Assembly: GCF_904849725.1 (NCBI RefSeq)
Contig: NC_058521.1
Span: 97,140,244 to 97,204,243 of the forward strand
DNA: 64,000 nucleotides
Direction of reading: 5' to 3'
Source: Hordeum vulgare subsp. vulgare
Lineage: Eukaryota; Streptophyta; Magnoliopsida; Poales; Poaceae
The position numbers and the translations under genes are program-made. The notes beneath the pieces are model-generated. The model searched no databases, was not told where the DNA came from, and saw only the letters and a program-made list of their open reading frames with translations. Below are positions 1 to 10,333 of the stretch, in pieces; position 1 is the stretch's first letter, and every line of letters starts with the position of its first letter.

Positions 1-874
1 TGGCCGCGGCCTCCCCCCTGGCCGCAGCCACCAGGCTTGTGGGGCCCACGTGGCTCTGTCGCCCCCAATTCCAACGCTATTTATTCCCTTTCATCCCGGA
101 AAAAATCAAGAGAGAAGATTTCATCGCGTTTCACGATCCAGAGGCGCCGCCACATCCCGTTCTTCATCTGGAGGGCAGATCTAGAGTCTATTTCGGGTTC
201 CGTATCAAGGAGATCGTCGCCATCGTCATCATCAACCTTCTTCCCTCTTCAATTCCATGAAGCTCTTCATCGTTCGTGAGTAATCTATTCGTAGGCTCGC
301 TGGGCGGTGATGAGTAGGATGAGATCTATCATGTAATCGAGTTATTTTTGACGCGGATTGATCCCTAGTATCCACTATGTTCTGAGATTGATGTTGCTAC
401 TACTTTGCCATGCTTAATGCTTGTCACTAGGGCCCGAGTGCCATGATTTCAGATCTGAAATTATTATGTTTTCACCAATATATGTGTGTTTTAGATCCGA
501 TCTTGCAAGTTGTAGCTACCTACTATGTGTTATGATCCGGCAACCCCGGAGTGACAATAACCGGAACCACTCCCGGTGATGACCATAGTTTGAGGAGTTC
601 ATGAGTTCACTAAGTGCTAATGCGTTGGTCTGGTTCTTTATTAAAAGGAGAACCTTAATATCCCGTAGTATCCATTTGGACCCCGCTGCTACGGGAGGGA
701 TGGACAATAGATGTCATGCAAGTTCTTTTACCTAAGCATGTATGACTACACACGAAATGCATGCCTACATCACATTGACGAACAGGAGCTAGCCACATAT
801 CTCTCCGTGTTATAACTGTTGCATGATGAATGTCATCCAACGAATCACCAATCCATTGCCTACGAGTTTGTCCC

Positions 875-1135
875 ACTGCCACTGTTACTTGTTTTTCTCT
901 GTTGTTGTTACCACTGTTGCTGCCACTGTCACTTGCTTTGCTCTGCTGCTGTTACTACTGTTGCTGCTACTATTACTTGCTGCTACTGTTACTTGCTTTG
1001 TCCTGCTGCTGCTGCCACTACTGTTGCTACTACTGTTACTTGTTGTTGCTGTTACTTGCTACTGTTGCTACTTGCTACTGTCGTCACTACTGTTGTTCCT
1101 TGCCACTTCTGTTACTCGTTACACTGCTGCTACCT
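875..1135 (+). repeat. CTG/TTG/CTA trinucleotide-like tract in the LTR of A
   Basis: About 260 bp of degenerate pyrimidine-rich triplets (CTG, TTG, CTA, ACT, TGC) give long leucine-, cysteine- or tyrosine-rich open frames in all three phases. It recurs at about 31035-31290 in the 3' LTR of A with different unit counts, so it belongs to the LTR and not to a gene. The open frames are a by-product of the missing stop triplets. Confidence 0.8.
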
Positions 1136-1247
1136 GATACAATACTTTTCTGGCGCCATTGATACTTCATTTAGGAATAATCTGCCGTCAACAGATTCTT
1201 TCCTAGCACCGTTGTTATCATACTACTTTTGCTGCTTATATCCTGCT

Positions 1248-1252
1248 TGCAG
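1248..1252. other. Target-site duplication of element B, left copy (TGCAG)
   Basis: TGCAG directly precedes the first LTR base of B and is repeated at 24092-24096 directly after the last. The uninterrupted site in the other LTR of A reads CTTGCATATACTAATC, consistent with insertion at this point. A 5-bp duplication is normal for LTR retrotransposon integrase. Confidence 0.92.
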
Positions 1253-2963
1253 TGTGACAGCCCGAGACTGGCGTCCGCTACGAACCGAACCCCTCCGATT
1301 CGCACGCTTTGCAGGTACACTGTTGGAACGTGTCGTGAACCGTATGCATGTTGTATGAGTTGTGTTGTATGTATGCGTCGTGTGTTTGCCCGTGCATGTT
1401 GTCTTCCTTTTCGTCGTGCCTTCGACACATGGGAACCCGGTAACCGGGATCACCCCATCTTTATTTAGCGTTCCCGCACACGCTTCCTATACGTTGGCAC
1501 GATATCTCGATGAGTTATCGGGAAAGGAACGTTGTCGTGGCATCGTTTCCGTTTTGCCGCCATGGTTCCCTCTCGCTCGCCGTGGCGACACATGTTTCTT
1601 TTTCTTCTTTCCCATGTTGTTTGAACTTGCATGCATGATGCATTCATGGCATATAATCTTGAGTTGCATGCCTCTTGTGCCGTAGCTCCATTCGATGCTC
1701 CGTGTGTTAACAACTAGGATGCCATGTAGGATCACCGCTTCACCCATTGCCATGTTAACAAGAATTTAATATTGTCGTGTAAATTAACGGGAGTGAACTA
1801 AACAATTAAATGTGGAGTTTCGTCGATATACAACTCGTTGTATATCGAGCTTCACTTAATGTGTAGTGTTTGCGTGAGGTGAATTGCCATGCCATCCCTT
1901 GCATGTTGACCTGATCATGCATCATAGTAGGTTGTGCATCATGTTGTGCATCGTGTGGTGCATATCTGTGTTGATGTTTGTTTCCGGTTTGCTCCGTCTC
2001 GATAGAGTTCAGCAAGCGCGTCGGAATGTGTGGATCCATTCGACTACGTGGGTTCACCGACTTCACGGAGTCATTCTTCTTCCAAGCGGGATCTCAGGCA
2101 AGATGACCATTTCCCCAGATACCATTACTATCATTGCCATGCTAGTTTTATCGCTTCTATCGAATATGTCTCGTTGCCTACCACATGTTAAATTTCAGCC
2201 TCTCAACAATGCCATGAAAACCTTCAACCTGTTCAACCTACCAAACCACTGATTGGCTATGTTACTGCTTGCTTAACCCTATTGATAGCGTTGCTAGTTG
2301 CAGGTGTAGTTTCTTCCATGTGATAACATGGGTTCCTTGATATATCACCCTATTAAATGCTTTTTAATTTAATGGACCTATATACTTGGTAAAAGGTGGA
2401 AGGCTCGGCCTTTCTAGCCTGGTTTTTTGTTCCACCTTTGCCCCCTTAGTTTCGGCTACCGGTGTTATGTTCCATAAACGAGCGCTCCTAACACGATCGG
2501 GGTTGTTATGGGGACCCCCTTGATAATTCGTTTTAGATTAAAGCTGGTCTGGCAAGGCCCAACTTTGGTACTACATTTGCCTAACAACTAATGAACTGCA
2601 TAGGGAGTAATTAACCCGAGGAAATTTAATCAACCCCCGGGCCAGTGCTCCTCATGAGTGTTGGTCCAAATTGGCAGACTACGGGGCCACCGCGGGGCAA
2701 CCCGAGGTTTGGTTTCTGCTAGTGTGACCCATCTGTCATGTCCTGAGAAAGAGGTACGCGATTCCTAACGGGATCGTCGACACGTCGGGCGGCCTTGCTG
2801 GATTAGTTTACCTTTGACGGAATATCTTGTGCATCGGGATTCTGGTGACGTTTTGGGTAAACTCAGAGTTGAGGTTTTCCACTAGGGAATCCGACGAGAT
2901 CGCGAGCTTCGTGATTGAGGATTTCCATGCGTCTTGTGCTAATTTGTGATGGACTAGTAGGAG

Positions 2964-3010
2964 CACCCCTGCAGGGTTAAATCTTTTCGGAAAGCCGTGC
3001 CCGTGGTTAT
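2964..3010 (+). promoter_or_regulatory. Shared LTR module (CACCCCTGCAGGG), copy in the 5' LTR of B
   Basis: CACCCCTGCAGGGTTAA is followed about 10 bp later by TTCGGAAAGCCGTGCCCGTG. The same two-part module is in both C LTRs and in H, which are otherwise different families. The role is unknown. It contains the palindrome CCCTGCAGGG. Confidence 0.55.
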
Positions 3011-3154
3011 GTGGCAACGTGGAAACTTTGTTTAACACTGGTTCTAGATAACTTGAAGTTAACTTAATTAAAATATGCCAATTGTGTGTGTAACCGTGAC
3101 TGTCTCTTTCGTGAGTTCCTTCTCCGATCGAGGACACGGTGGGGTTATGTCTGA

Positions 3155-3159
3155 CGTAG
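3155..3159. other. Target-site duplication of element C, left copy (CGTAG)
   Basis: CGTAG precedes the first base of C and recurs at 17561-17565 after the last. The intact site in the B 3' LTR reads GACGTAGGTAGG, confirming a clean 5-bp duplication. Confidence 0.95.
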
Positions 3160-4389
3160 TGTCACACCCCTGACCCCTTAAGCAAGTTAGCTTTGTGCTC
3201 ATGTTTTCTTTGCATTGCATCTAGGAAATTCTCAACAAGAACAAAGTAAGTGGTGAAGGAAAATTCAACAAACCCTAGCCACTTCTCAAATTAAAGGAAA
3301 TTCAAACTAGTTAAAATAATGAACCCAAAATGGCCTCAAGAAAATTTCAATCTTTCTGATAAATCATGGAAGTAATAAGCAATGAAGAAAACCTTTTTCT
3401 TGACACATTAAGCATTTTAAATAAATGCAAAAAGCTACTGGTTTCATGTTTTAAATTTGAAATCAGAAACTTTAAACTTTCAAAAATGTTGAAAACTTTG
3501 GGAATGGTTGGAAATATTCCAAAAAATATTCTGGTGTGTTTAAAATAGCTTTTACAAACTATTTGGGAGCTCAAATAAATAGCAAGTTAATGAAATAACA
3601 AAACAGAAACAAATCAGAAAGAAATTGAGAAAAAAACCTTACCTGACGCTCACCTAGCCCGGCCCATCTGCTCCTGTCGTCTTCCTCCTCGCCAGTAGGA
3701 CAAGGAGGTGGCTGCCGTGTCGCCGCGCGCCTCCACGCAGCTCCCTGGCTGCCTGGCCGCCGCTTCGTGCTCGCAAGCACGGGGATAACCTCCCCGAGCT
3801 CGTAGCTATCCGTTCCCCAGCTCATTCTCCCCCTCTGCCTCATTTCTTTCTGCCGCCATTGGAGCCCAAGCAAAGCTCAAGCTCGTCGTCGTTCTAGCCT
3901 ACCCTTCTCCCTCCTGAGCCGCGCAATAGGTCCGCCGCAACTCCCTGAAGCTTTCTAGCAACGAGCCCGACGCCGAGACACACTGAAACGACGAGACGCA
4001 GCCGTCTTCTTCCTCGGGTCACCGAAGCTCGTCGCCGGCGTTCTTCCTCTCCAGGCCGTCCCCGAGCAAGCTAGCGCCACCATTGCACTCCTCGTGAGCT
4101 AGCGCATCTTTCCCCTAAGATCTCCCCGTCGATCCCCTCCTCTAGGCCTAGTTCCATCGGAGCCCGACGAGATCTGCCGCGGGAGCTCATCGCTGGTAGC
4201 CCTCCGGTGATCAGCTCGTCCTTCTGAGGCCACCAGCAGCTTCAGGCCGTCGCGTAGATGTCGTAGGAGCTAAGTCTCGTGCGTAACTCCCTCTGTATCG
4301 AAGACCCCCGATGACGCCCGAACCTTGGCCGCCGCCAAGCTCGTCGCCGGCGTCATCTCCGGCTAGATCAGCCCCAGCCAAATGCAAAA

Positions 4390-6599
4390 ATGAACCCGCG
4401 GGAGAAGTGTCGTTCCTCTGGTGCTCTCCGCACCGAGTTTGGCCCCTGTGCGCCGTTTCCGAGCCCCTCCGACGTACTGGTGCTCGCCGGAGGCTCCCCG
4501 CCGGCGAGGACGACCTCGCCACCGGTGGATCTCAGCTGGCCTGAGCCACTCACGTGTGAGGCCAGCCTTTGGGAGTTTAGAAATAATAAAAATAAAATCA
4601 AATAATTTGATAAGTCACTGACATGTGGGTCCAGTGAGATTAATTAGCTAAATAAGTTTAATTTTAATCTAAAACTGACCAGAGACACTAACCAGTGGGT
4701 CCCACTTGTCAGGTTTGACTTTCAACGGCCAGTTGGACCTGCTGATGTCATGCTGATGCAGTAAAGGGATTTTCCAGTATAAGAATAATTCCAGAAATGT
4801 TTAAAACTTCAAAAATTCATAGAAATTAATCTGTAACTCCAATGAAAATAATTTATATGTGAAAAAGTATCAGAAAAATCCAAGGAATCCGAATATGCCA
4901 TTTTCAAACATGTTTGAAAATGTTACAGAACCCAAACATGTAGATTAATAAATAAGTCAATTCTTATAAATACTTTATAAATGGAATATGGAAAATATTT
5001 AAATTTCACTATGATTGACATGATCAAATACTGTCCTAATTACAAACCAGCAATCTAAAATGTCATTCCATGCATGTTAACATCAAGTTGATCTGAGCAT
5101 CAGGTCGAATCAATTAAAATGGTATCCGAGAATACCTCGTTTGAAGTGATATTTGAATTTGATTCAAATCAACTTCAAACCTAATACATGTTAGTTATAA
5201 TAGTATATCACCTTGCATTCTCATGCCATGCTCATGCATCATCTTGATTGCATATCCTTGATATTGATTGATGTCATTCCTTTCGGTAGACTCCGCTCCC
5301 CCGGATTCCACCGAATATCCGTCTGACGGATATTGTCACTCCTCTGAGCAACAAGGTAAGCAACCATTTTGATCATTCCAATAAATCCCTTGTTCTTGCT
5401 CATGCACTTACTTATTGCATTAGGATCGAATGCTTCAACTGCTTTTGCCACGTTAGTTGAACCCACTTCCTTTGCATGACCTATCCTTGTCACAGTAAAT
5501 AGCCAAACTTTGCAACCTAGCATACCTGGTAGTTGCTTGAGCCATGATGTGTCTTATCCTGCTATGTATGCTATGCTTAGAGTTGTGTATGGTCTGTCAT
5601 CTGGGAGATGAACAGAATTGTGAGAATGTGCTCGGTAAGCAAAGGTTGTGTGTTGAACCTGATTTGGCAAAGCTACCGGTGAAAGGCTGTGTAGGAGTAC
5701 ATGGCGGGTTGTTTCATTGGAACCGTCCTTAGGAACCGAGTTCCGTGTATGTAATCCAAGACTAGATACTACCACATGCTGGGCCCTAAAATATGACCCC
5801 GCTCGACTTATTAATCGCTTAGTACTCGGTCCAGGAGTTGCAAGTAGTTTCTGGTGTTTATAGTCATGCTGGAGGCCGTGCATGGTGCTGACCTGAGAGG
5901 TGGGCTGTGATGCGATAGGCAGTGGCACGGTGTACCAAGTGGCACCCGGATGGTGGGCTTGGGAACCCTGCACACATCATTTGGGGCCGTGGCGGAAACC
6001 TCGGCCGGACTTCCGTGCGGGTTACCCTCAGATAGGCGATAAACCTGGACTAGGTACTAGTGTGGTTAACGGTCGTGGCCGACTCCCTCGCTAGGCTTCC
6101 GCTTGAAGGTTGCCGAGGTGCATGACGTGCACATGGCGATAAGTGGCGGGAGCGTGTGTGACGAAGTACACCCCTGCAGGGTTATGATCTATTCGAATAG
6201 CCGCGTCCGCGGATATTGACTACTTGGAGACATATGTTGTTCATAGATAACTTAAATGGCTACTCATAAAATTGTCAAGATAAGCGTGAGTGTCGTGGAC
6301 GGCATTTCCGTATGGAGACGGAATGATTCCACGATGGTGTATTGTTGTGGTGTTAGTGGACTCGTGTGCAAGAAATCAAGTGGTCAAAATTATTTTAAAA
6401 TGCAAGTTGTCTAGCCACGAGTCAAATGCTCGCTTTCTGCATGAAACCCCACAATACCTTATTGATACATTGCATGAGTAGATAGTTATCCTAAAGTCTT
6501 GCTGAGTACCTCCGTACTCATGTTTGCTTAATAAATGTTGCAGAGGCTGCAAATGACCCTAACGGAGGGTTCTTCATAGACATCGACGACGACGAGTAG
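4390..6599 (+). CDS. Candidate spliced gene inside the C 5' LTR (exons 4390-4555, 5290-5355, 6544-6599)
   Basis: I infer three exons. Exon 1 starts at an ATG (4390) in the GC-rich block and ends before GTGAGG at 4556. Exon 2 lies between a pyrimidine-rich TTTCGGTAG acceptor and a strong CAAG/GTAAGC donor. Exon 3 follows a GTTGCAG acceptor and ends at TAG 6597-6599 after the residues DIDDDE. Exon lengths are 166, 66 and 56 nt. All junctions are phase 1, and the joined frame is open for 95 codons plus stop. The product is small, proline/serine-rich and acidic at its C terminus, with no domain I recognise. The layout is also open in the C 3' LTR. The last two exons have counterparts, with the same phase and the same EQQ junction, in the unrelated LTR H at 32563-34191. 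Exon 1 is the weakest part: its donor has a poor -1 base, and a 3-codon upstream ORF at 4381 overlaps its ATG. Splicing is predicted only. Confidence 0.4.
6169..6216 (+). promoter_or_regulatory. Shared LTR module, copy in the C 5' LTR
   Basis: CACCCCTGCAGGGTTATG is followed by TATTCGAATAGCCGCGTCCG and GGATAT. It aligns with 2964 (B), 16374 (C 3' LTR), 23286 (B 3' LTR) and 33650 (H). In the gene model above it falls in the second intron. Confidence 0.55.
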
Positions 6600-7359
6600 C
6601 TGGTGTCCCAGCTACGATCTGGCCCTAGGTTGGGTCTGTAGTATAGTCAGGCCATGTGCCTTTTAGTTGCACATGTCTGTACTCAGACAGTTTTAAACTC
6701 TTCCGCTGGCTTGTAACTGAATGACTGCTATGATGGGTCGTGAGACCCTTACTGTGTAATATTATGTGTGTGGCTCTTCCGAGCCTCGTAAATAAAGCTT
6801 GTATGTTATGGTTATGTTGTGCTGCCATCGATGTATCTATACATATCGGTATGCCATGCGTACGTGTGTCGTACTTGATATGTATGGGGTTCGATTACCT
6901 AGTCGTGAACTTTAGTAGCACTCCTTACAAGGAAATGCCCCTTTGTGATCCAACGAGCCATGGTAGCTCGCTACTGCTCCGGACAGATTGGTTGATCGGC
7001 ATGTGTCCTTCTTAGCTGTTGTGTCTGTCCCCTTTGGGGAAATGTCACGCGATGTAATGGAGTCCTGGTAGCTTGCTACGACTCGTCTACACTCGCTGGT
7101 GACCGACACCTGCTTCGTTGGGTCATGTATGCGTGTCCTTGTGCGGTGCTCCCACTTTGGTTTATGACTAGACTTGTCGATCCGGGTTCTTTGACATTGG
7201 AATGCTAGCGACACTATTGCATACGTGAGTCAAAAGACGCAAACGGTCCCGGCTAAGGTAAGGCTGCAGCCGTGGAGTTAACCGTGCGTGAGACCGCAAA
7301 GGGATGCGATGTGTTACAGGCTGGATTTCTATGGCTTAGGATCGGGGTCCCGACAGCGT

Positions 7360-7371
7360 TGGTATCTGAGC
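7360..7371 (+). other. Primer binding site of C (initiator tRNA-Met type)
   Basis: TGGTATCTGAGC begins 5 bases after the LTR end. The canonical plant site complementary to initiator tRNA-Met is TGGTATCAGAGC, so there is one mismatch. Confidence 0.85.
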
Positions 7372-7790
7372 CTGACTGACTGTAGGATTACTAAGCCAAA
7401 CTGGTCGAAGTTGAGTCTAGAATTGCTTTAGTTATATAAGGGAATTGTTGGTGGAAGGGAACGTAAGACTCTTGTTCTCTTCTCAAGTTATTCTATTCTG
7501 GTCATCCTCGGCTTTTCTGCGGGAATTAAGGACTAGGTTACTCATCTTCTTCTAGGCTCGTGTTTCTGATTGGTAGATTATAGGACTACGAGTCAAGAGA
7601 TATTGGGTTTCTTCCATTCCTAGGAAAAGGGAAGTAAGTTTGATGATCAGAGAGTTGAACTTGATAGTTGAGTGGTTACGCTATTCCATTTTGGGTTGTC
7701 TCAAAATTTGTTTTTGAGCATTTACAGCCGTTATGCTGCCCAATTTTGCATTCGGAGCTCTAATGCTTTTGCATTACTCTCTATTTACAG
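7372..7790 (+). other. C leader region between primer site and first ORF
   Basis: About 420 bp of untranslated leader without a recognisable domain. It would be the packaging and 5' untranslated part of the genomic RNA. I see nothing else in it. Confidence 0.6.
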
Positions 7791-8564
7791 ATGCCTGGCC
7801 GTCCTTCTCGTCAGGTGGTACGTATGACCAGGTGCATTGATGTACCAGGTCATACGGCCATGCTGGTCAGGGTGATGTCGGTGTGCGGTTACCGCTGGTA
7901 CCCCGAGTACACAGTGGAGGAACAGTACCGAGACTTCAACCAGAGCCAGTACATCTGCACTGTTAGGGTATTTCCAGACTACCCTGGAGCTGAGGAGCCA
8001 ATCCATTGGTCCTATGGGTTGGGAGTCACTGTTGACATGGCAGTACAAGATGCTGCCTATTCAATGCTGACCATTATGAGAGCGAGACATGCACTGCTGC
8101 AGAATTCAGAGTTCTGCTATGTTCCGGCCTCTCAGCCTGGTGAAGAGGGATACCTCAGCGGAGTCTATTTTGATTCTTCTATGGAGGATCCACTACTTCA
8201 GTCCACTGTTGAGATGCTAGAGAACAGAGACAGGGATGCTCGTGCTCTCCGCATGGAGCTTTATGCTACCCGTGCCCGTCTGTGGACGGCTTTGACGCAG
8301 CTGGCACCGGTAGTCCAGACAGGGTACAGAGATATGGAGATGCTGAACCCTGTTAGGACCCATCTTCCGACCCACGTTGACTGGCCACCTATAGGAGGAG
8401 TCACCCCTCTTCGGGGGCCCCTCTTACCACTAGTCAGGGGACCAAGGCCACATCCGTGTCCTTATGGATCCCAGGGATCTCAGGCTAGAGTGTTTCCTGA
8501 TCCGCAGGTTGAGCTTCCAGGTCATGGAGGTAATCTCTATGAGATGTTCTATGCGGATGCCTGA
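7791..8564 (+). CDS. Leader ORF upstream of gag in C (unknown function, 257 aa)
   Basis: An uninterrupted 257-codon frame lies between the primer site and gag, on the same strand. The protein has an acidic/aromatic first half (GYRWYPEYTVEEQYRDF), an Ala/Met segment (TVDMAVQDAAYSMLTIMRAR, about residues 82-101) that looks helical, then an acidic heptad-like stretch (EMLENRDRDARALRMELY) and a Pro/Gly-rich tail ending NLYEMFYADA. No signal peptide, membrane segment, zinc knuckle or catalytic motif is visible. It is open while the downstream gag-pol has three lesions. Extra ORFs before gag occur in some plant gypsy elements, but this is not a standard part of chromoviruses. Nothing else was recognised; a captured host gene is possible. 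Confidence 0.75.
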   Translation: MPGRPSRQVVRMTRCIDVPGHTAMLVRVMSVCGYRWYPEYTVEEQYRDFNQSQYICTVRVFPDYPGAEEPIHWSYGLGVTVDMAVQDAAYSMLTIMRARHALLQNSEFCYVPASQPGEEGYLSGVYFDSSMEDPLLQSTVEMLENRDRDARALRMELYATRARLWTALTQLAPVVQTGYRDMEMLNPVRTHLPTHVDWPPIGGVTPLRGPLLPLVRGPRPHPCPYGSQGSQARVFPDPQVELPGHGGNLYEMFYADA

Positions 8565-8909
8565 GCTATGAGCGGAAGGATAGGATGGTAGTAGCCGTAC
8601 GTTCACAGTCCTGCGTGACTTGTGAAGTATGCCTGTGATGTGAAACGAATTCCGGAGGCCTAGATAAATAATGTATAGGAAGCTTGTAAGCCTCTGATGA
8701 GTAGTTTCATAATTTCAGTAGTTGCTCTTCGGTTAAGGTTGTACTGAACTATGTAAGGGTGTGTATGAACCATGGTGTATATATAGCAGTTGCTTGTTAC
8801 CATGTTGTTCGGATATTCATTTCCGCGTTCCGCGTGTTCAGTACATTCTTAATCCATAGCTAGTATTGATATGATACTGGTCTAAGCTGTGAGTTTGTTT
8901 GTCAGGATC
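8565..8909 (+). other. Spacer between the leader ORF and gag of C
   Basis: A 345-bp non-coding spacer. A TTTGTTTGTCAG sequence at 8894-8905, just before the gag start, resembles a 3' splice site, so a subgenomic or spliced gag message is conceivable. The nearest donor-like GAG/GTAATC at 8530 would not keep frame. Confidence 0.4.
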
Positions 8910-9514
8910 GTGTTCACCAGGTTGAACCGTGCCCCTGATCATGAGCAAGGCGAGGGTAGTCAAGCGTCCCAGGAAGACCTGCCTCACCCGCCCTCTCTGG
9001 CGGAAGTTATGCTTGAGGCAGAGAGAAACAAAAGGGAGACCAACCGACTGTTAGAGCGTATTGAGCAGAATACGGCTCGTCAGCCTAGGAATGCTGCAGT
9101 GTCCCTCAACGACTTTGTGAAGCTGAATCCTCCAAAGTTTCATCATTCCGTCGATCCCCTCGACACTGATGACTGGCTGTGCAGCATTGCACGCAAGATT
9201 CGCTCTGCGAATGTTTCTGAGGCCTACAAGGTGACCTTTGCGGCGTACTTCCTGGAAGGACCCGCCAATCTGTGGTGGGAGAACTTTGAAGCTATGCGTC
9301 CTGCTGAACCAGCAGCCACATGGGCAGACTTCAGTGCAGCTTTTCGTCTGCACCATATTCCAGAGGGCGTGATGGACAGGAAGAGAGAGGACTTTTGTGC
9401 CTTCACTCAGGGCAAGTTGACCGTGGATGCCTATAGCCGCGAGTTCGGTAACCTCGCCCGCTATGCAACAGAGGAGGTGTCTACTGACGCCAAGAAGCAA
9501 GCAAGATTTGAAAG
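8910..9514 (+). pseudogene. gag: C gag, N-terminal and capsid part (frameshifted)
   Basis: This is the Ty3/gypsy gag (retrotransposon gag, UBN2-like). The region around FAAYFLEGPANLWWENFEAM with the later KLTVDAYSREFGNLARYA is the hallmark capsid fold. The likely start is the GTG at 8910, where the residues FTRLNRAPDHEQG begin; an ATG is expected there and GTG would be a mutated start. The first in-frame ATG is only at 9009. Around 9514 a single-base loss in a G run shifts the frame, producing TGA at 9519-9521. The continuation is open in the other frame from 9515. The product would form the particle shell. Confidence 0.88.
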
Positions 9515-10333
9515 GGTCTGAGCCCTGAGCTTCGTCGTGATCTGCGTCTCCACGAGTGTGCAAGCTTTCAAGCCCTGGTCAACAAGGCGATCAGTGCCAA
9601 GACTGGTCATACTGACTTTGAAGCCACAAGGAAGCACTCCCGTGACTTTGGCTCGTCTTCTGGTTCCGCGTTCCCAAAACGCAGGCTGTGGGTTCCGAAC
9701 AGTTCTTTGCCGCCAAGATACACTCCGAGGCCATCCTACGTGGCGCCTCAGACGAATCAGACCAACCCTCCAGCAAACACCTATGGTGGTCCAGCTAGCA
9801 ATGCTGCACCACGTGCCAACCAAGTGATATGCTACAAGTGTGGAGAACCAGGGCACTACTCCCGTGAGTGTCCTCAAAATGTGGGTGTCAAGCAACCCGG
9901 AAAGTCCGTCGGGCAAGGCAAGTCGGGCAAAGCTTACTATGTGAAGCCAACTCCTGCACGTGGCCGTGTGAACTATGTCTCAGCAGAAGAAGCTGCAGAG
10001 GATCCCGACGTCATACTAGGTACGCTTCTTGTTAACAATCACCCAGCGTCTGTTCTCTTTGACACTGGGTCTTCCCATTCCTTCATTTCAGAAAGTTATG
10101 CACAATTGCATAACATGTCTTTTTGTGATATGCCAATTCCGTTGGTTGTCCAAACTCTTGGTAGTAAATGGCAAACCTCTAGGGTAACCTATGACAATGA
10201 AATTCTAGTAGACAGGCTAGTTTTTCTAGCCTCATTGATAGCATTGAAATCTTCGGATATTAATATCATCTTGGGCATGGACTGGATGTCAGCTCACTAT
10301 GCCAAGATTGATACTCATTCTAGAAATGTCTAG
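9515..10333 (+). pseudogene. C gag C terminus with zinc knuckle, then aspartic protease
   Basis: The frame is open from 9515 to TAG 10331-10333. A CCHC zinc knuckle (CYKCGEPGHYSREC, from about 9830) is the nucleic-acid-binding part of gag. The retropepsin active site follows (LFDTGSSHSFIS, Asp codon at 10061), with the family's downstream ILGMDWMS. The TAG at 10331 sits where reading continues in the same frame into the reverse transcriptase, so it is a nonsense mutation and not the natural end. CAG to TAG is the simplest change. Confidence 0.9.

Larger units (their letters stand above)
1..1252 (+). repeat. Element A 5' LTR, first segment
   Basis: This segment matches positions about 30202 to 31413, the 3' LTR of element A, with the same gene-less organisation. 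Window position 1 aligns near 30202, so about 230 bp of the LTR start lie outside the window. The segment stops at 1252, where element B is inserted, and resumes at 24097. Relative to the 3' LTR copy it has roughly 41 extra bases near 480-521, an indel between the two LTRs. A TATTTATT stretch near 79 could be a promoter TATA region, but nothing confirms this. Confidence 0.9.
1253..3159 (+). repeat. Element B 5' LTR, first part
   Basis: It aligns along its length with 21586-23481, the 3' LTR of B. The alignment breaks at 3159, where the C element starts, and resumes at 17566. It starts with TG and carries the CACCCCTGCAGGG module near its right end. Open frames in it are short and differ between the two LTR copies, so none is called. 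Confidence 0.93.
3160..7355 (+). repeat. Element C 5' LTR
   Basis: It is nearly identical to 13365-17560. It has a GC-rich block (about 3650-4560), an AT-rich block (about 4570-5240), a candidate three-exon coding layout (4390-6599), the CACCCCTGCAGGG module (6169) and an AATAAA at about 6791. At 4.2 kb it is a very long LTR, with much more sequence than promoter and polyadenylation functions need. Confidence 0.96.

Noticed and set aside
875..1360. 179-codon and two overlapping frames in the CTG-like tract
   Set aside because: All three frames are open because the triplets lack stops. The frame also crosses the A/B insertion boundary at 1252, so it cannot be an old gene.
3571..3873. GC-rich minus-strand frame in the C LTR, which looks like a host 5' exon
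   Set aside because: It differs in length between the two LTR copies and has no splice or promoter context on that strand.
8530..8905. Intron joining the leader ORF to gag in C
   Set aside because: A good acceptor (TTTGTTTGTCAG) exists, but the only donor-like site nearby gives the wrong phase.
9051..9563. 170-codon minus-strand open frame opposite C gag
   Set aside because: Mirror of the gag frame; no domain and no independent start context.
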